Assembly: GCF_016908855.1 (NCBI RefSeq)
Contig: NZ_JAFBER010000020.1
Coordinates: forward strand, 1-53,348
DNA from: Scopulibacillus daqui
GTDB taxonomy: Bacteria > Bacillota > Bacilli > Bacillales > Sporolactobacillaceae
Reading direction: 5' to 3'
Length of the DNA stretch: 53,348 nucleotides
Shown in pieces: positions 15,290 to 23,456 of this stretch (positions are counted from its first letter, which is position 1; each line of letters starts with the position of its first letter). The position numbers and the translations under genes were made by a program. The notes beneath the pieces are model-generated. The model had not been told where the DNA came from and made no database searches. It was given only the letters and a program-made list of their open reading frames with translations.

Positions 15290-15328
15290 GGAAACCTATT
15301 TAACTTTATAGGAAAAGGAAGTTATACA

Positions 15329-15761
15329 ATGACTCGGGTAAGCTGGATCATTGGCGCTTTCTTTATTTTAGATTGGGGAACAACATTGGATGGATACCCA
15401 TTTAACAACAGATCAACTCATCACCGTTATCCCAGGGTGGCTGGCATGGAAATTAGTTCATAATACAGGAGCAAGTTTCGGACTGCTTTCTGGGGATGCC
15501 AATCTATTAATTAGCATTAATTGTAGCGCAATTCTATTGATTCTTTATTTGTATCATAGATGTGTGCCTTCGCTGCCGGCGCAATTAGGCTTTTCATTAT
15601 TGATAGGCGGTGCTTTCGGCAATCTCGTCAGCCGCTTATGTTTCGGATATGTTGTTGATTTTATTTCTTTTCATGCCTGTCCGGTAATCTTTAATATCGC
15701 AGACGTCGAAATTATTTTTGGTCTGTTTTTACTATTGTGCCTCCACTTAAAAAAACAATGA
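15329..15761 (+). pseudogene. lspA-like (signal peptidase II) gene with frameshift and lost catalytic Asp
   Basis: LspA cleaves prolipoprotein signal peptides in the membrane. A frame starting at 15329 (after AAAAGGAAG) encodes WIIGAFFILDWGTT, matching the first LspA helix with its Asp. The remainder (VIPGWLAWKLVHNTGASFG, then IGGAFGNLVSR, VVDFI and IFNIADVE) continues in another frame from about 15390, so one base is gained or lost near 15385-15392. The second catalytic Asp (NIAD) is kept. The first, the Asp of the family's GNxxDR motif, is Ser in GNLVSR. This is a degenerate paralogue; the functional lspA must lie elsewhere. Confidence 0.7.
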
Positions 15762-15791
15762 AGACTAGACGGCTCGTTTGCGTCTAGTCTT
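15761..15791. terminator. Bidirectional terminator between convergent genes
   Basis: Perfect 11-base arms AAGACTAGACG / CGTCTAGTCTT between the lspA-like gene and the leftward gene ending at 15799. Confidence 0.8.
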
Positions 15792-15798
15792 ATCTATT

Positions 15799-16806
15799 TC
15801 AGTTTGTTCGGCCAAATAGACGCTGGAACAGCATCTGCCGTTTTGATTCCTCTAAATCAGAAGTTTTCTGTAAATTGCTTTTTAGTTCAAGATATTTTTC
15901 CATTTCGTTTACAAAATGAGCAAGAGCCGAACGAATCTCAAATTCCTTTCGATCTTTCGGAAGCGGTGATTCGCGAAATTCTGCCCGCATCGCTCTTAGA
16001 TCTTCTAAGAATAGGTTTGCTGTATTTTGGGGTGATACTTTCTGGCTTAAGCGCTCTAAAAAATCGGCTATATGTTCACCTTGTTTGTAAGTCTTATCAA
16101 GCGACGCAATCATTGGCATCAGCCGCTCTAAAATTTCAAATTGTTCTTCTCTCATTTTAAAATATGTGTAATAGCTGTCTTTTTCACGAAACGGATGGTT
16201 TTCGATATCTTTAAGCGAAAGCATTTTGGCTTCTTTTAGAATGTCGCCTGTTTCAATAATTTCCTTGCCTGCCCAATCAGAGTCGCCTTTGCGCAAGTAG
16301 ACGGCAAATTCCTTTAAAATGATTGAAAAGTTTTCCTCAATTCGTTTCCTGTATTGTTTAATCCGTCTCTCCATGCTTGGCATATACCAGTTGATCAAAA
16401 GTGCAACGCCGATTCCGATTACAATCACTTGAAATTGATTCCAGATAATTGCCCATGATGTTTGTTCCAGTGAGTATAACTGCAGAATAATAACCGAACT
16501 TGTTCCGACAGCGTCTTGTGCCTTTAACTTAACAAGTGATGGAATAAATAAAAGCAAAACAAGTGTAATTGTCCAAGGATGATATCCTAGTATATGGAAG
16601 AAAGCGACAGCAAACAGCATGGCAAGGAGACAGGCGATAAAGCGTTGCCATGCACTGTATAATGACGCTTTCTTAGTAGGTTTGATACATAAAATGGTAA
16701 TAATTCCTGCGGAGATATAAAAGTTTAATCCAAGAAACTGTGCGATGCCAATGGCAATACCGGCTCCGATTGCGGTCTTAATCGTTCTGTAACCTATATT
16801 AAACAT
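15799..16806 (-). CDS. Aromatic acid exporter family (YqjA/DUF939-type) membrane protein
   Basis: A 335-residue protein. Residues 1-145 form about five or six transmembrane segments starting GYRTIKTAIGAGIAIGIAQ and containing IKPTKKASL, the ArAE_1/FUSC-type membrane domain. Residues 146-335 are a cytoplasmic, charged, largely alpha-helical domain with coiled-coil character, as in B. subtilis YqjA. The transported compound is unknown. It is a single gene; AAAGAG precedes the ATG and a GGAGG lies 15 bases away. Confidence 0.75.
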   Translation of the reverse strand: MFNIGYRTIKTAIGAGIAIGIAQFLGLNFYISAGIITILCIKPTKKASLYSAWQRFIACLLAMLFAVAFFHILGYHPWTITLVLLLFIPSLVKLKAQDAVGTSSVIILQLYSLEQTSWAIIWNQFQVIVIGIGVALLINWYMPSMERRIKQYRKRIEENFSIILKEFAVYLRKGDSDWAGKEIIETGDILKEAKMLSLKDIENHPFREKDSYYTYFKMREEQFEILERLMPMIASLDKTYKQGEHIADFLERLSQKVSPQNTANLFLEDLRAMRAEFRESPLPKDRKEFEIRSALAHFVNEMEKYLELKSNLQKTSDLEESKRQMLFQRLFGRTN

Positions 16807-17185
16807 CTATCTCTTTAAGCAACCTCCGTTAATTTGTAGTTTTACAGCATGGTTTAAAATTATCAGATGTGCAGAGTCAAGCATGATGTCATATTCCTCG
16901 ATTTGTCGAAAGACCCCCTTAATGTTCTAAGCAGTTAAAGAACCTTATTCATTATTTTATCATTCTTGTTATGGCAAACATACAAGTTCATTGATTAACG
17001 GCTTGGAAGGAAAAATCTATAGAATATAGAAGTTTTAATATTAGTATTGAAACATTAGATATATAATGAGTTATTTCCTTAATTGACATTTAGGAATGGC
17101 GCTGAGTCGCAAACAATGGTAACATCTTACCGTAGTCACAAGCTTTCTTCCTATAACGAATGAGTTTATAGAAAGGGGAATAACA
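16807..17185. other. Divergent intergenic region
   Basis: 379 bases between two divergent genes. It must hold both promoters. TTGACA (17083-17088) and TATAAT (17062-17067) occur but not at standard spacing to one another, so no promoter is called. No ORF, repeat or RNA motif is seen. Confidence 0.4.
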
Positions 17186-18160
17186 ATGAGCATTTTCATT
17201 ATGATTTTATTGATAATAGCTCTTGGTGCGAGCGTTTGGTATATATATAATCTAAGAAAAAAGATGCAAGAAACCGAAGCGCGGCTGATTAAGAAGCACA
17301 AAACTGAAATAGCAGCGACTCAAAGCTTATTTGAAACCCAGCAAGAACAGAAAGATTTTGATTATCAGCAAAAGCTTCAAGAGATGGAGGATGCTTATTA
17401 TCAGCAGGTTAATGAATTAAATCGATCAATAGATGCACTGCAGCAGCATGTGATAGATTTGCAGATGTATTCGAAGAATGCTAGTGAAATTGAAACGCAT
17501 CGGATTCTTGAAGAGCTAAAACAGCAATTAATGAAAGAAGGCCATTTGGCTTCTTCTGAGATGGTTATTTTGCCTAATTTATTTATTCCATATACGGATA
17601 AAGATGGTATAACAAAAACCCGTCAAATGGATCACCTTATTTTGCTGCCTGCCGGCTTATTTGTTGTGGAAACAAAATGTTGGCGAGGAAAGGTTATCCA
17701 TGGGTTAAATAAACATAATGCGGGAATGTTTTCATTTATTAATGATATGATGGGTGCAAAAGATAGTCATGATGATCAAACGCTTGTATTTGTACAAGGT
17801 ACAGACGATGATGCTGAAATACCGACAGTACAGATCAAATCTTATGGAGATCCGGCCAAACAAGCCAAACGCTCCGCTCAAGTCCTTGGTCAGTATTTGT
17901 CGGAGCGTTTGGATCATAAAATTTATGTAACGCCTATCGTCTATTTTAGTTACGAATCTGTCAAAGATGAAGCTTACAAACAAGGTGTCTTAGATTTATC
18001 AAATGACGGGGACACCTACCGATTGACAAACAAAAAGGATCTATGCGGATTTATCAGGAACCAGCTTAATCATGCGCCGGTTTTTTCTGAAAATGATTTG
18101 CGGCAGATTAAAGAAACGCTGCAAAATATTAATTATATAAGAAAGACTGATCTTTATTGA
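17186..18160 (+). CDS. Membrane-anchored NERD-domain protein
   Basis: A 324-residue protein in three parts: an N-terminal transmembrane helix (residues 2-22), a Glu/Gln-rich coiled coil (about 25-115), and a NERD (nuclease-related) domain from about 120 to 260. The NERD core strand pair is clear: QMDHLILLPAGLFVVETK, which carries the Asp and the E-x-K residues of the PD-(D/E)xK-type nuclease fold. The active site appears complete, but the biological substrate is unknown. It is single, with its own terminator. Confidence 0.78.
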   Translation: MSIFIMILLIIALGASVWYIYNLRKKMQETEARLIKKHKTEIAATQSLFETQQEQKDFDYQQKLQEMEDAYYQQVNELNRSIDALQQHVIDLQMYSKNASEIETHRILEELKQQLMKEGHLASSEMVILPNLFIPYTDKDGITKTRQMDHLILLPAGLFVVETKCWRGKVIHGLNKHNAGMFSFINDMMGAKDSHDDQTLVFVQGTDDDAEIPTVQIKSYGDPAKQAKRSAQVLGQYLSERLDHKIYVTPIVYFSYESVKDEAYKQGVLDLSNDGDTYRLTNKKDLCGFIRNQLNHAPVFSENDLRQIKETLQNINYIRKTDLY

Positions 18161-18190
18161 CATCGCCGTTTGACTGCGGTGTCTTTTTTT
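18159..18190 (+). terminator. Terminator of the NERD gene
   Basis: GACATCGCCG / CTGCGGTGTC stem (with one G-T pair and one mismatch) followed by seven T. Confidence 0.8.
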
Positions 18191-18302
18191 GTCCTGAGAT
18201 GATGCTTTTATTCCTAACATGTGAATCTGCTTGAACCGGATATCAATGCTCAGCTATTAGAAATCATCTTCCTCCTCAATTTTTTCACCTAAAGATAGAA
18301 GT

Positions 18303-18328
18303 CTAAAATCATAAATCTATGATTTTAG
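18303..18328. promoter_or_regulatory. Perfect 26-base palindrome, operator candidate
   Basis: The arms CTAAAATCATA / TATGATTTTAG (11 bases each) are separated by AATC. It lies about 90 bases upstream of the first AI-2E-family gene, has no T run, and fits a dimeric repressor site better than a terminator. No matching site is seen before the second copy of the gene. Confidence 0.45.
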
Positions 18329-18415
18329 AATATGATATGACAAGGTTAATATTTTATCTGCTTATATCGGAGCAATATTGAAATGTCAGCGTTTTGCAAA
18401 GCGAGGAGGATAGAT

Positions 18416-19558
18416 TTGAAATCGAAAAACGCGAAGACGACAATTTTTAAGGAAAAAATATTAAATAATCAATTTGTCGTTTATACGATCATTGTTTTTA
18501 TCATCAGTTTGACGATGTTTTCTCTGGCAAAGATTAGTTTTATTTTAAAGCCGTTGTTGATTTTTATAGAAACGGTTGCCTTGCCTATTTTATTAGCTGG
18601 TGTCTGTTTTTATTTATTTAATCCGTTAATCGATTTTTTAGAGAGAAGAGGCATCGCAAGGATGATATCTATTCTTGCTTTGTATATCTTGATCATTGAT
18701 ATCATTGCGCTTATCGTTACATCTGTTATTCCGCTGTTAAGAGAACAAATTCAAAGTCTCATTTCCAATCTTCCTCAATTAAGCCATGACATTCAAAGCA
18801 TGATCCATCAATTGACGCAAAGCAAAATTGCAGATAAAGCAGGGGACGCATTAAATGGCGATATCAGTAAGATAACTAAGGATTTGACGGGTTACATCAG
18901 CCGGTACGCTGCAAGTTTATCGAAAGGCATCATGAATGTTGTCGGCACGGTCACTGAAGTTGTATTATCGATCGCCGTCTTGCCTTTCTTGCTTTTTTAT
19001 CTTTTGAAAGACGGCAAGCGATTACCTGATTATATCGTTATGCATTTACCGAATAAAATACGCCATGAGGCCAGGGAAATTTTAAGAGATATGAATCATG
19101 CGGTAAGCGCTTATATACGCGGCCAAATTTTTGTTGCTGTTTGTGTAGGGATGCTGCTGTTTATCGGCTATTCAATGATTGGCTTAAATTACGCATTATT
19201 ACTCGCAGTGATTGCTATGGTGACTAATGTTGTTCCTTATTTGGGACCTATCATAGCCATTTCGCCGGCCATTATCATAGCCATTGTCACCTCTCCTTTT
19301 ATGATTTTGAAATTAGCCGTTGTTTGGGTCGTTGTCCAGCTGCTCGAAGGCAAAGTGATTTCACCTCAAATTATGGGCAAAAGCCTGCATATTCATCCAA
19401 TTACTGTTATATTCGTTATTTTAACGGCTGGAAATCTCTTTGGCATTGGCGGGTTGATCTTGGCTGTCCCTGGTTATGCTGTTCTGAAAGTCATTGCTGT
19501 CCATCTCTATCGGTTTATCCGCTTGCATTCTGATATGTACACTGATACAAAAGATTAA
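18416..19558 (+). CDS. AI-2E family transporter-like membrane protein, copy 1
   Basis: A 380-residue polytopic membrane protein of the AI-2E/PerM family: seven or eight hydrophobic segments, the conserved VVPYLGPIIA and LEGKVISPQIMGK-LHIHP motifs near residues 285 and 315, and a soluble central region (about 105-175). Members include quorum-signal exporters and Na+/H+ antiporters, so the substrate is uncertain. AGGAGG stands 6 bases before a TTG at 18416; the in-frame ATG at 18383 has no ribosome site. The paralogue at 20655 uses the same TTG arrangement, which supports this start. Confidence 0.8.
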   Translation: MKSKNAKTTIFKEKILNNQFVVYTIIVFIISLTMFSLAKISFILKPLLIFIETVALPILLAGVCFYLFNPLIDFLERRGIARMISILALYILIIDIIALIVTSVIPLLREQIQSLISNLPQLSHDIQSMIHQLTQSKIADKAGDALNGDISKITKDLTGYISRYAASLSKGIMNVVGTVTEVVLSIAVLPFLLFYLLKDGKRLPDYIVMHLPNKIRHEAREILRDMNHAVSAYIRGQIFVAVCVGMLLFIGYSMIGLNYALLLAVIAMVTNVVPYLGPIIAISPAIIIAIVTSPFMILKLAVVWVVVQLLEGKVISPQIMGKSLHIHPITVIFVILTAGNLFGIGGLILAVPGYAVLKVIAVHLYRFIRLHSDMYTDTKD

Positions 19559-19585
19559 TTAAAAGGACAATTAGGAATATTTGAA

Positions 19586-19612
19586 GTTTAGAATATGCTG
19601 CTGAACGGGTAT
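19586..19612 (+). promoter_or_regulatory. SigB-type promoter
   Basis: GTTTAG, a 15-base spacer, and GGGTAT, close to the SigB consensus GTTTAA-N13-15-GGGTAT. It stands 20 bases before the start codon of the 61-residue gene. Confidence 0.6.
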
Positions 19613-19632
19613 GAGGAAAGTAAAGGAGTGAT

Positions 19633-19818
19633 ATGACATTGACTGAACAGAATAAAAACAATGACAGTGGAAAAAAGAAGTCATATAACTTTGATGTTGA
19701 CCGGATGATCGATGAAGGGCTGGCCGGCGGGACTGTTGACAATAGATATCAACGTCCTCATATTGATGAATCAAGGCCGGTTGAAAAGGAAGAAAAACCG
19801 AGAAAAGCTGAAGATTAG
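19633..19818 (+). CDS. Small hydrophilic stress-island protein
   Basis: A 61-residue highly charged protein, probably unstructured, with one hydrophobic patch (YNFDVDRMIDEGLAGG). The ATG is preceded by AAAGGAG. A SigB-like promoter lies directly upstream and a terminator follows, so it is likely a general-stress monocistron. No family is recognised. Confidence 0.6.
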   Translation: MTLTEQNKNNDSGKKKSYNFDVDRMIDEGLAGGTVDNRYQRPHIDESRPVEKEEKPRKAED

Positions 19819-19825
19819 TAAGTAT

Positions 19826-19858
19826 AAAAATCGGGAACATTACAGTTCTCGATTTTTT
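19826..19858 (+). terminator. Terminator of the 61-residue gene
   Basis: AAAAATCGGGAAC / GTTCTCGATTTTTT stem with a T run built into its 3' arm. Confidence 0.82.
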
Positions 19859-19965
19859 ACTGTCATTGATATAGGGAGTGGACATGATATTAAATAAGGA
19901 GAGCTCGATATCCCTTCTCAGAAGAAAAGCTTACAACGCTAATATCGGAAAGGAAAGCATTTAAG

Positions 19966-20148
19966 ATGAAACATATTTCTAGTCATGTCAGTCAAAACAT
20001 ACTCAAGCATCAAATGAAACTAAAGTCTTTGAGGCATAAATTAAAGAGGGTTAAGACAGCTAAAGAAATGAAAAATATCGTTAATAAGATTGAGGCTTTA
20101 AAAATAAAGCACAAAGAGGAAATGGATCGCTTGAAAAAAAGGGATTGA
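19966..20148 (+). CDS. Small basic helical protein
   Basis: A 60-residue, Lys-rich, fully helical protein with heptad-like leucine/isoleucine spacing (MKLKSLRHKLKRVKTAKEM). It could form a coiled coil or bind nucleic acid, but no family is recognised. The ATG at 19966 follows AAAGGAAAG. It lies between two SigB-controlled genes without a clear promoter of its own. Confidence 0.5.
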   Translation: MKHISSHVSQNILKHQMKLKSLRHKLKRVKTAKEMKNIVNKIEALKIKHKEEMDRLKKRD

Positions 20149-20207
20149 CCGATCACGAAATTCGGTTATCCAGGCTTGATAAGTGCATTTATCTATATTG
20201 TTTTAAT

Positions 20208-20233
20208 GTTTAACGATCTTTTTGTACGGGTAA
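20208..20233 (+). promoter_or_regulatory. SigB promoter of csbD
   Basis: GTTTAA, a 14-base spacer, and GGGTAA: nearly exact SigB consensus, 32 bases before the csbD-like start codon. CsbD genes are known SigB targets in B. subtilis. Confidence 0.78.
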
Positions 20234-20264
20234 AGAAAAATAACCAAATAAAGGAGGAATTTCG

Positions 20265-20435
20265 ATGAGCAATGATAAATTAAAAGGTAAAGCCAATCAA
20301 GTTAAAGGTGAAGCGAAAAAAGCTTGGGGAGATTTAATTAATGATGAACAAAAAGCCGCTGAAGGTGAAAAAGATAAAGTTAAAGGAAAAATTCAAGAAA
20401 AAGCAGGTGAACTAAAAGATAAATTTACAAAATAA
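20265..20435 (+). CDS. csbD: CsbD family general-stress protein
   Basis: A 56-residue hydrophilic protein beginning MSNDKLKGKANQVKGEAKK, with the CsbD-family K-G-K-x-x-Q-x-K-G repeat pattern in both halves and KGKIQEKAGELKDK at the end. CsbD proteins are abundant SigB-dependent stress proteins of unknown mechanism. The ribosome site AAGGAGG is strong. The SigB promoter upstream and the terminator downstream make it a monocistronic stress gene. Confidence 0.9.
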   Translation: MSNDKLKGKANQVKGEAKKAWGDLINDEQKAAEGEKDKVKGKIQEKAGELKDKFTK

Positions 20436-20446
20436 ACACTAAATTT

Positions 20447-20484
20447 AAAAAGGAGCATCCTATTAAAAATGGGTGCTCCTTTTT
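20447..20484 (+). terminator. Terminator of csbD
   Basis: AAAAAGGAGCATCC / GGGTGCTCCTTTTT arms with a 10-base loop. Confidence 0.9.
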
Positions 20485-20654
20485 AAATTCATTTCAAATA
20501 TAATAATCTTATCGGACATAAAGTCTCTATTAAAGGCTGACAAAAAGCGATGCTATGAAAAATGAATCTAAAGAGGTTTCCAATTAAAGTCATTATGGTA
20601 TGATGACTGTATAAAAAATAAGCATCTATGTCCTTAAGTGAAGGAGTGATAGAT

Positions 20655-21794
20655 TTGGAGTTCAAGAATTCAAAAAGGACGGTTTTTAAAGAGAAAATTT
20701 TAAATAATAAGTTCGTTGTTTATACAATAATCATCTTTATTATCAGTATAACGATCTTCTCTTTATCAGAGATTACCTTTATTTTAAAGCCGGTTATCAT
20801 TTTCATAGAAACGGTTTTCTTGCCGGTATTATTGGCAGGGGTCTGTTTCTACTTATTTAATCCTATCATTGACTTTTTAGAGAAACTGAGAATTCCGAGA
20901 ATCTTATCTATTCTATTGCTGTATATCGCTATCATCGGTATTATTGCGTTTATCATTGGATCGGTGATACCGCCATTGAAAGAGCAAATTCAAAGTTTAA
21001 TAAAAAGTATTCCCTACCTCAGTCATGAAATACAAGGGATTATTCATAAAGTTACACAGAGCAAAATTATTCATAAGGCCGGCTCATCATTAAATACTGA
21101 CATCAGTAAAATAACTAAAGATATATCAGAATACTTGAGTAAATATGCCGCTAGTTTTTCCAAAGGAATCGTGACATTTGTCGGCACGATCACTGAGGTT
21201 ATACTATCAATTATTGTCTTGCCTTTCCTTCTCTTTTATTTGTTGAAGGACGGTAAAAAACTGCCGGATTATATCGTTAATTTCTTGCCGAATCAAACAC
21301 ATCAAGAAGCAAAGAAAATCTTAAGTGACATGAGTCATGCATTAAGCGCTTATATTCGGGGGCAGATTTTTGTTGCCGTTTGTGTTGGCATTTTATTATT
21401 TATTGGCTACTCAATTATTGGCTTGAACTATGCCTTGTTGCTCGCCGTAATTGCTATGGTGACCAATGTCGTTCCTTATTTGGGCCCTTTTATTGCAATT
21501 TTGCCGGCTGCTGTATTGGCTATTGTTACTTCACCTTTAATGATTCTCAAATTAGCTATCGTTTGGGTAGTGGTTCATTTACTTGAGGGCAAAGTCATTT
21601 CGCCTCAAATTATGGGCAGAAGCTTGCACATCCATCCTATTACTGTTATTTTCGTCATTTTAACGGCTGGGAATCTTTTTGGGATAGTTGGCATTATCTT
21701 GGCTGTTCCTGGCTATGCGGTTCTGAAAGTTATCGTTACACATCTCTATCGGTTCATCCGTTTGCGTTCTAATATGTATTCTGATTCAAACTAG
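20655..21794 (+). CDS. AI-2E family transporter-like membrane protein, copy 2
   Basis: A 379-residue close paralogue of the 18416-19558 product (roughly four of five residues identical by eye, highest in the C-terminal half: ALLLAVIAMVTNVVPYLGP and LEGKVISPQIMG). The start is a TTG after AAGGAG, as in copy 1; the upstream ATG at 20628 has no ribosome site. The two copies flank the stress island, which suggests duplication with the small genes in between. The substrate is unknown. Confidence 0.8.
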   Translation: MEFKNSKRTVFKEKILNNKFVVYTIIIFIISITIFSLSEITFILKPVIIFIETVFLPVLLAGVCFYLFNPIIDFLEKLRIPRILSILLLYIAIIGIIAFIIGSVIPPLKEQIQSLIKSIPYLSHEIQGIIHKVTQSKIIHKAGSSLNTDISKITKDISEYLSKYAASFSKGIVTFVGTITEVILSIIVLPFLLFYLLKDGKKLPDYIVNFLPNQTHQEAKKILSDMSHALSAYIRGQIFVAVCVGILLFIGYSIIGLNYALLLAVIAMVTNVVPYLGPFIAILPAAVLAIVTSPLMILKLAIVWVVVHLLEGKVISPQIMGRSLHIHPITVIFVILTAGNLFGIVGIILAVPGYAVLKVIVTHLYRFIRLRSNMYSDSN

Positions 21795-21846
21795 AACCCC
21801 TAAGGGAAACTGCAAGAAGCAGCAGATGAAATCATTAAAAAATATA

Positions 21847-21895
21847 AAAGCAAGCGGTGAAAAACGACTGTTTTTCACCGCTTGCTTTATTTTTT
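21847..21895. terminator. Strong bidirectional terminator
   Basis: Perfect 18-base arms (AAAGCAAGCGGTGAAAAA and its complement) with T-rich flanks on both strands, between the convergent genes ending at 21794 and 21907. Confidence 0.9.
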
Positions 21896-21906
21896 GGAGA
21901 CTTTTT

Positions 21907-22539
21907 TTACTTCTTAATGAATTCTTGAGTCCAATACGAACCGTAAGAACCGCCTTTAACATAGCCGACACCGATGTATGTGTAGTCCTTATTAAGTATG
22001 TTGGCTCTATGTCCTGGACTCTTCATCCAAGAATTCACAACATCTTGAGGCGTTTGCTGTCCTGCGGCAATGTTTTCTCCAGCCGCCGTATATTTAATGC
22101 CGTAAGTCTTCATCATATCGAATGGAGAACCGTATGTTGGCGATTGGTGGTCGAAATAACCTTTGTCAGCCATGTCTTGTGATTTGTCACGAGCCATTTT
22201 TGCTAATTGGTTATCCGCCTTTAATGGTTTAAGGCCTTTCTTTTGACGCTCTTGGTTTGTGAGTTCTACCACTTTTTGTTCAAAAGCATTAAGTTGGCTT
22301 TTGCTTGAGCCAGTTTGGCCAGCGTTCTGATCGTTTCCAGCTGCTTTATTATTTTGATCAGTTGCGGCTGGTTTTGTTTGATCATTGTTCTTGCTCTTAT
22401 CTTTATTATAATGATGGATAGAGTGCGAGTTTGTTTGAGCGGATTGACGATGTTCATGTCCAGCCGCATCGGCATGATGTACAGCAAAAAGCGGCAGTGC
22501 CAATAAACTTGTAAGGACGATGCCTAATATTTTTTTCAT
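21907..22539 (-). CDS. Secreted CAP-domain (SCP/YkwD-like) protein
   Basis: A 210-residue protein. A signal peptide (residues 1-26, ending around HADAAG) is followed by an N/Q/K-rich linker (30-85) and a bacterial CAP domain (about 88-210) with ELTNQERQKKGL, GYFDHQSP, GENIAAGQ and GHRANILN. These include the His and Glu residues that form the CAP cavity. Bacillus relatives are extracellular or spore-associated and of unknown activity. The ATG at 22539 follows AAGGAGGG; the upstream in-frame ATG lies on the ribosome site and is rejected. Confidence 0.85.
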   Translation of the reverse strand: MKKILGIVLTSLLALPLFAVHHADAAGHEHRQSAQTNSHSIHHYNKDKSKNNDQTKPAATDQNNKAAGNDQNAGQTGSSKSQLNAFEQKVVELTNQERQKKGLKPLKADNQLAKMARDKSQDMADKGYFDHQSPTYGSPFDMMKTYGIKYTAAGENIAAGQQTPQDVVNSWMKSPGHRANILNKDYTYIGVGYVKGGSYGSYWTQEFIKK

Positions 22540-22712
22540 AAGATTGATTCCCTCCTTCACTTTATAGCCTTCGAGATGATAGGAGATGTGTAAGGGTTAT
22601 TTTATTATTGCTGGAAATTACCAGTTTGATAGAATAAGTAAATCATTATTCGGCAGAAAAAGTCCATTTGCGGGCAGAATATGAGTAGAGAAAATAAGGA
22701 GGAGCGTTTATA

Positions 22713-23069
22713 GTGTCTGAGTTAAAAATGAAAAGGATTTTTGAAAAGGCTGAGGCTGAAGACGGCTTTCGGATATTAGTTGACCGATTATGGCCCAGAG
22801 GTGTGAAAAAGGAGAGCGCTCATATTGATTTATGGTTAAAAGATATTGCGCCAAGTCCCGATCTAAGAAAATGGTTTGCACATGATAAGGATAAATTTGC
22901 AGCTTTTAAAGCGCGATATATCGAGGAATTAGAAACAGAACCAGAAAAGCAAAAGGCTGTCGAACAAGTTAAAGAACGGCTGGAAAATGGCGTTGTGACG
23001 CTAGTTTACGCTGCAAAAGATGAAATGCATAATCATGTGAAAGTGTTAAAAGAATATATTGAAAGATAA
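22713..23069 (+). CDS. DUF488 (YeaO-type) family protein
   Basis: A 118-residue soluble protein with the family signature ILVDRLWPRGVKKE near residues 20-34 and the conserved LWLKDIAPSPDLRKWF segment, ending in a VTLVYAAKDE strand. DUF488 proteins are small alpha/beta proteins of unknown role. The GTG start at 22713 follows AAGGAGG. It is alone in its orientation until the large penicillin-binding protein. Confidence 0.85.
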   Translation: MSELKMKRIFEKAEAEDGFRILVDRLWPRGVKKESAHIDLWLKDIAPSPDLRKWFAHDKDKFAAFKARYIEELETEPEKQKAVEQVKERLENGVVTLVYAAKDEMHNHVKVLKEYIER

Positions 23070-23456
23070 AGGGATTAAAAACTAAAGTGTATTTTTATGG
23101 AAAAACCTCATGCTGCGCCTGCTCTGATTTTTTTATTTTGATCACGGCCAAATGGATTTTTTTGTTTGTTAAGAATTAAAACATTCTGAATGCGGGAAGC
23201 TATCGATGTTGCAATATGCCGAAGGAAAGAGACGTTTTAATTTTGCATGTTATATCCTGTACGATTCATTTACCCCAAGAAAGCTTTTCGGCTATTTAGG
23301 GTCATTCTTTTCCGGTGCCATCATACGATTGGGATGACTGCGTTTTTTTTAGTGAGACGTCATGGTGTTCAAGGTGAAGGCGCATTATAGATGCAGTTGG
23401 GCAATCACTGTAAGGGATGCTGAGAAGACAAAATATAAAAAGGAGGTTTAGAAGTC
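23070..23456. other. Gap before the tandem penicillin-binding protein gene
   Basis: 387 bases with no supported ORF. It must contain the promoter of the next gene, but no clear -35/-10 pair is seen. Short T runs occur but no matching stems. Confidence 0.4.

Noticed and set aside
15799-16160. 118-codon rightward frame opposite the aromatic-acid-exporter-like gene
   Set aside because: It lies fully inside a well-supported membrane-protein gene on the other strand and has no ribosome site.
19884-19964. 26-codon ORF (MILNKESSISLLRRK...) after GGGAG
   Set aside because: It is very short, has no recognisable family or promoter, and overlaps nothing that supports expression.
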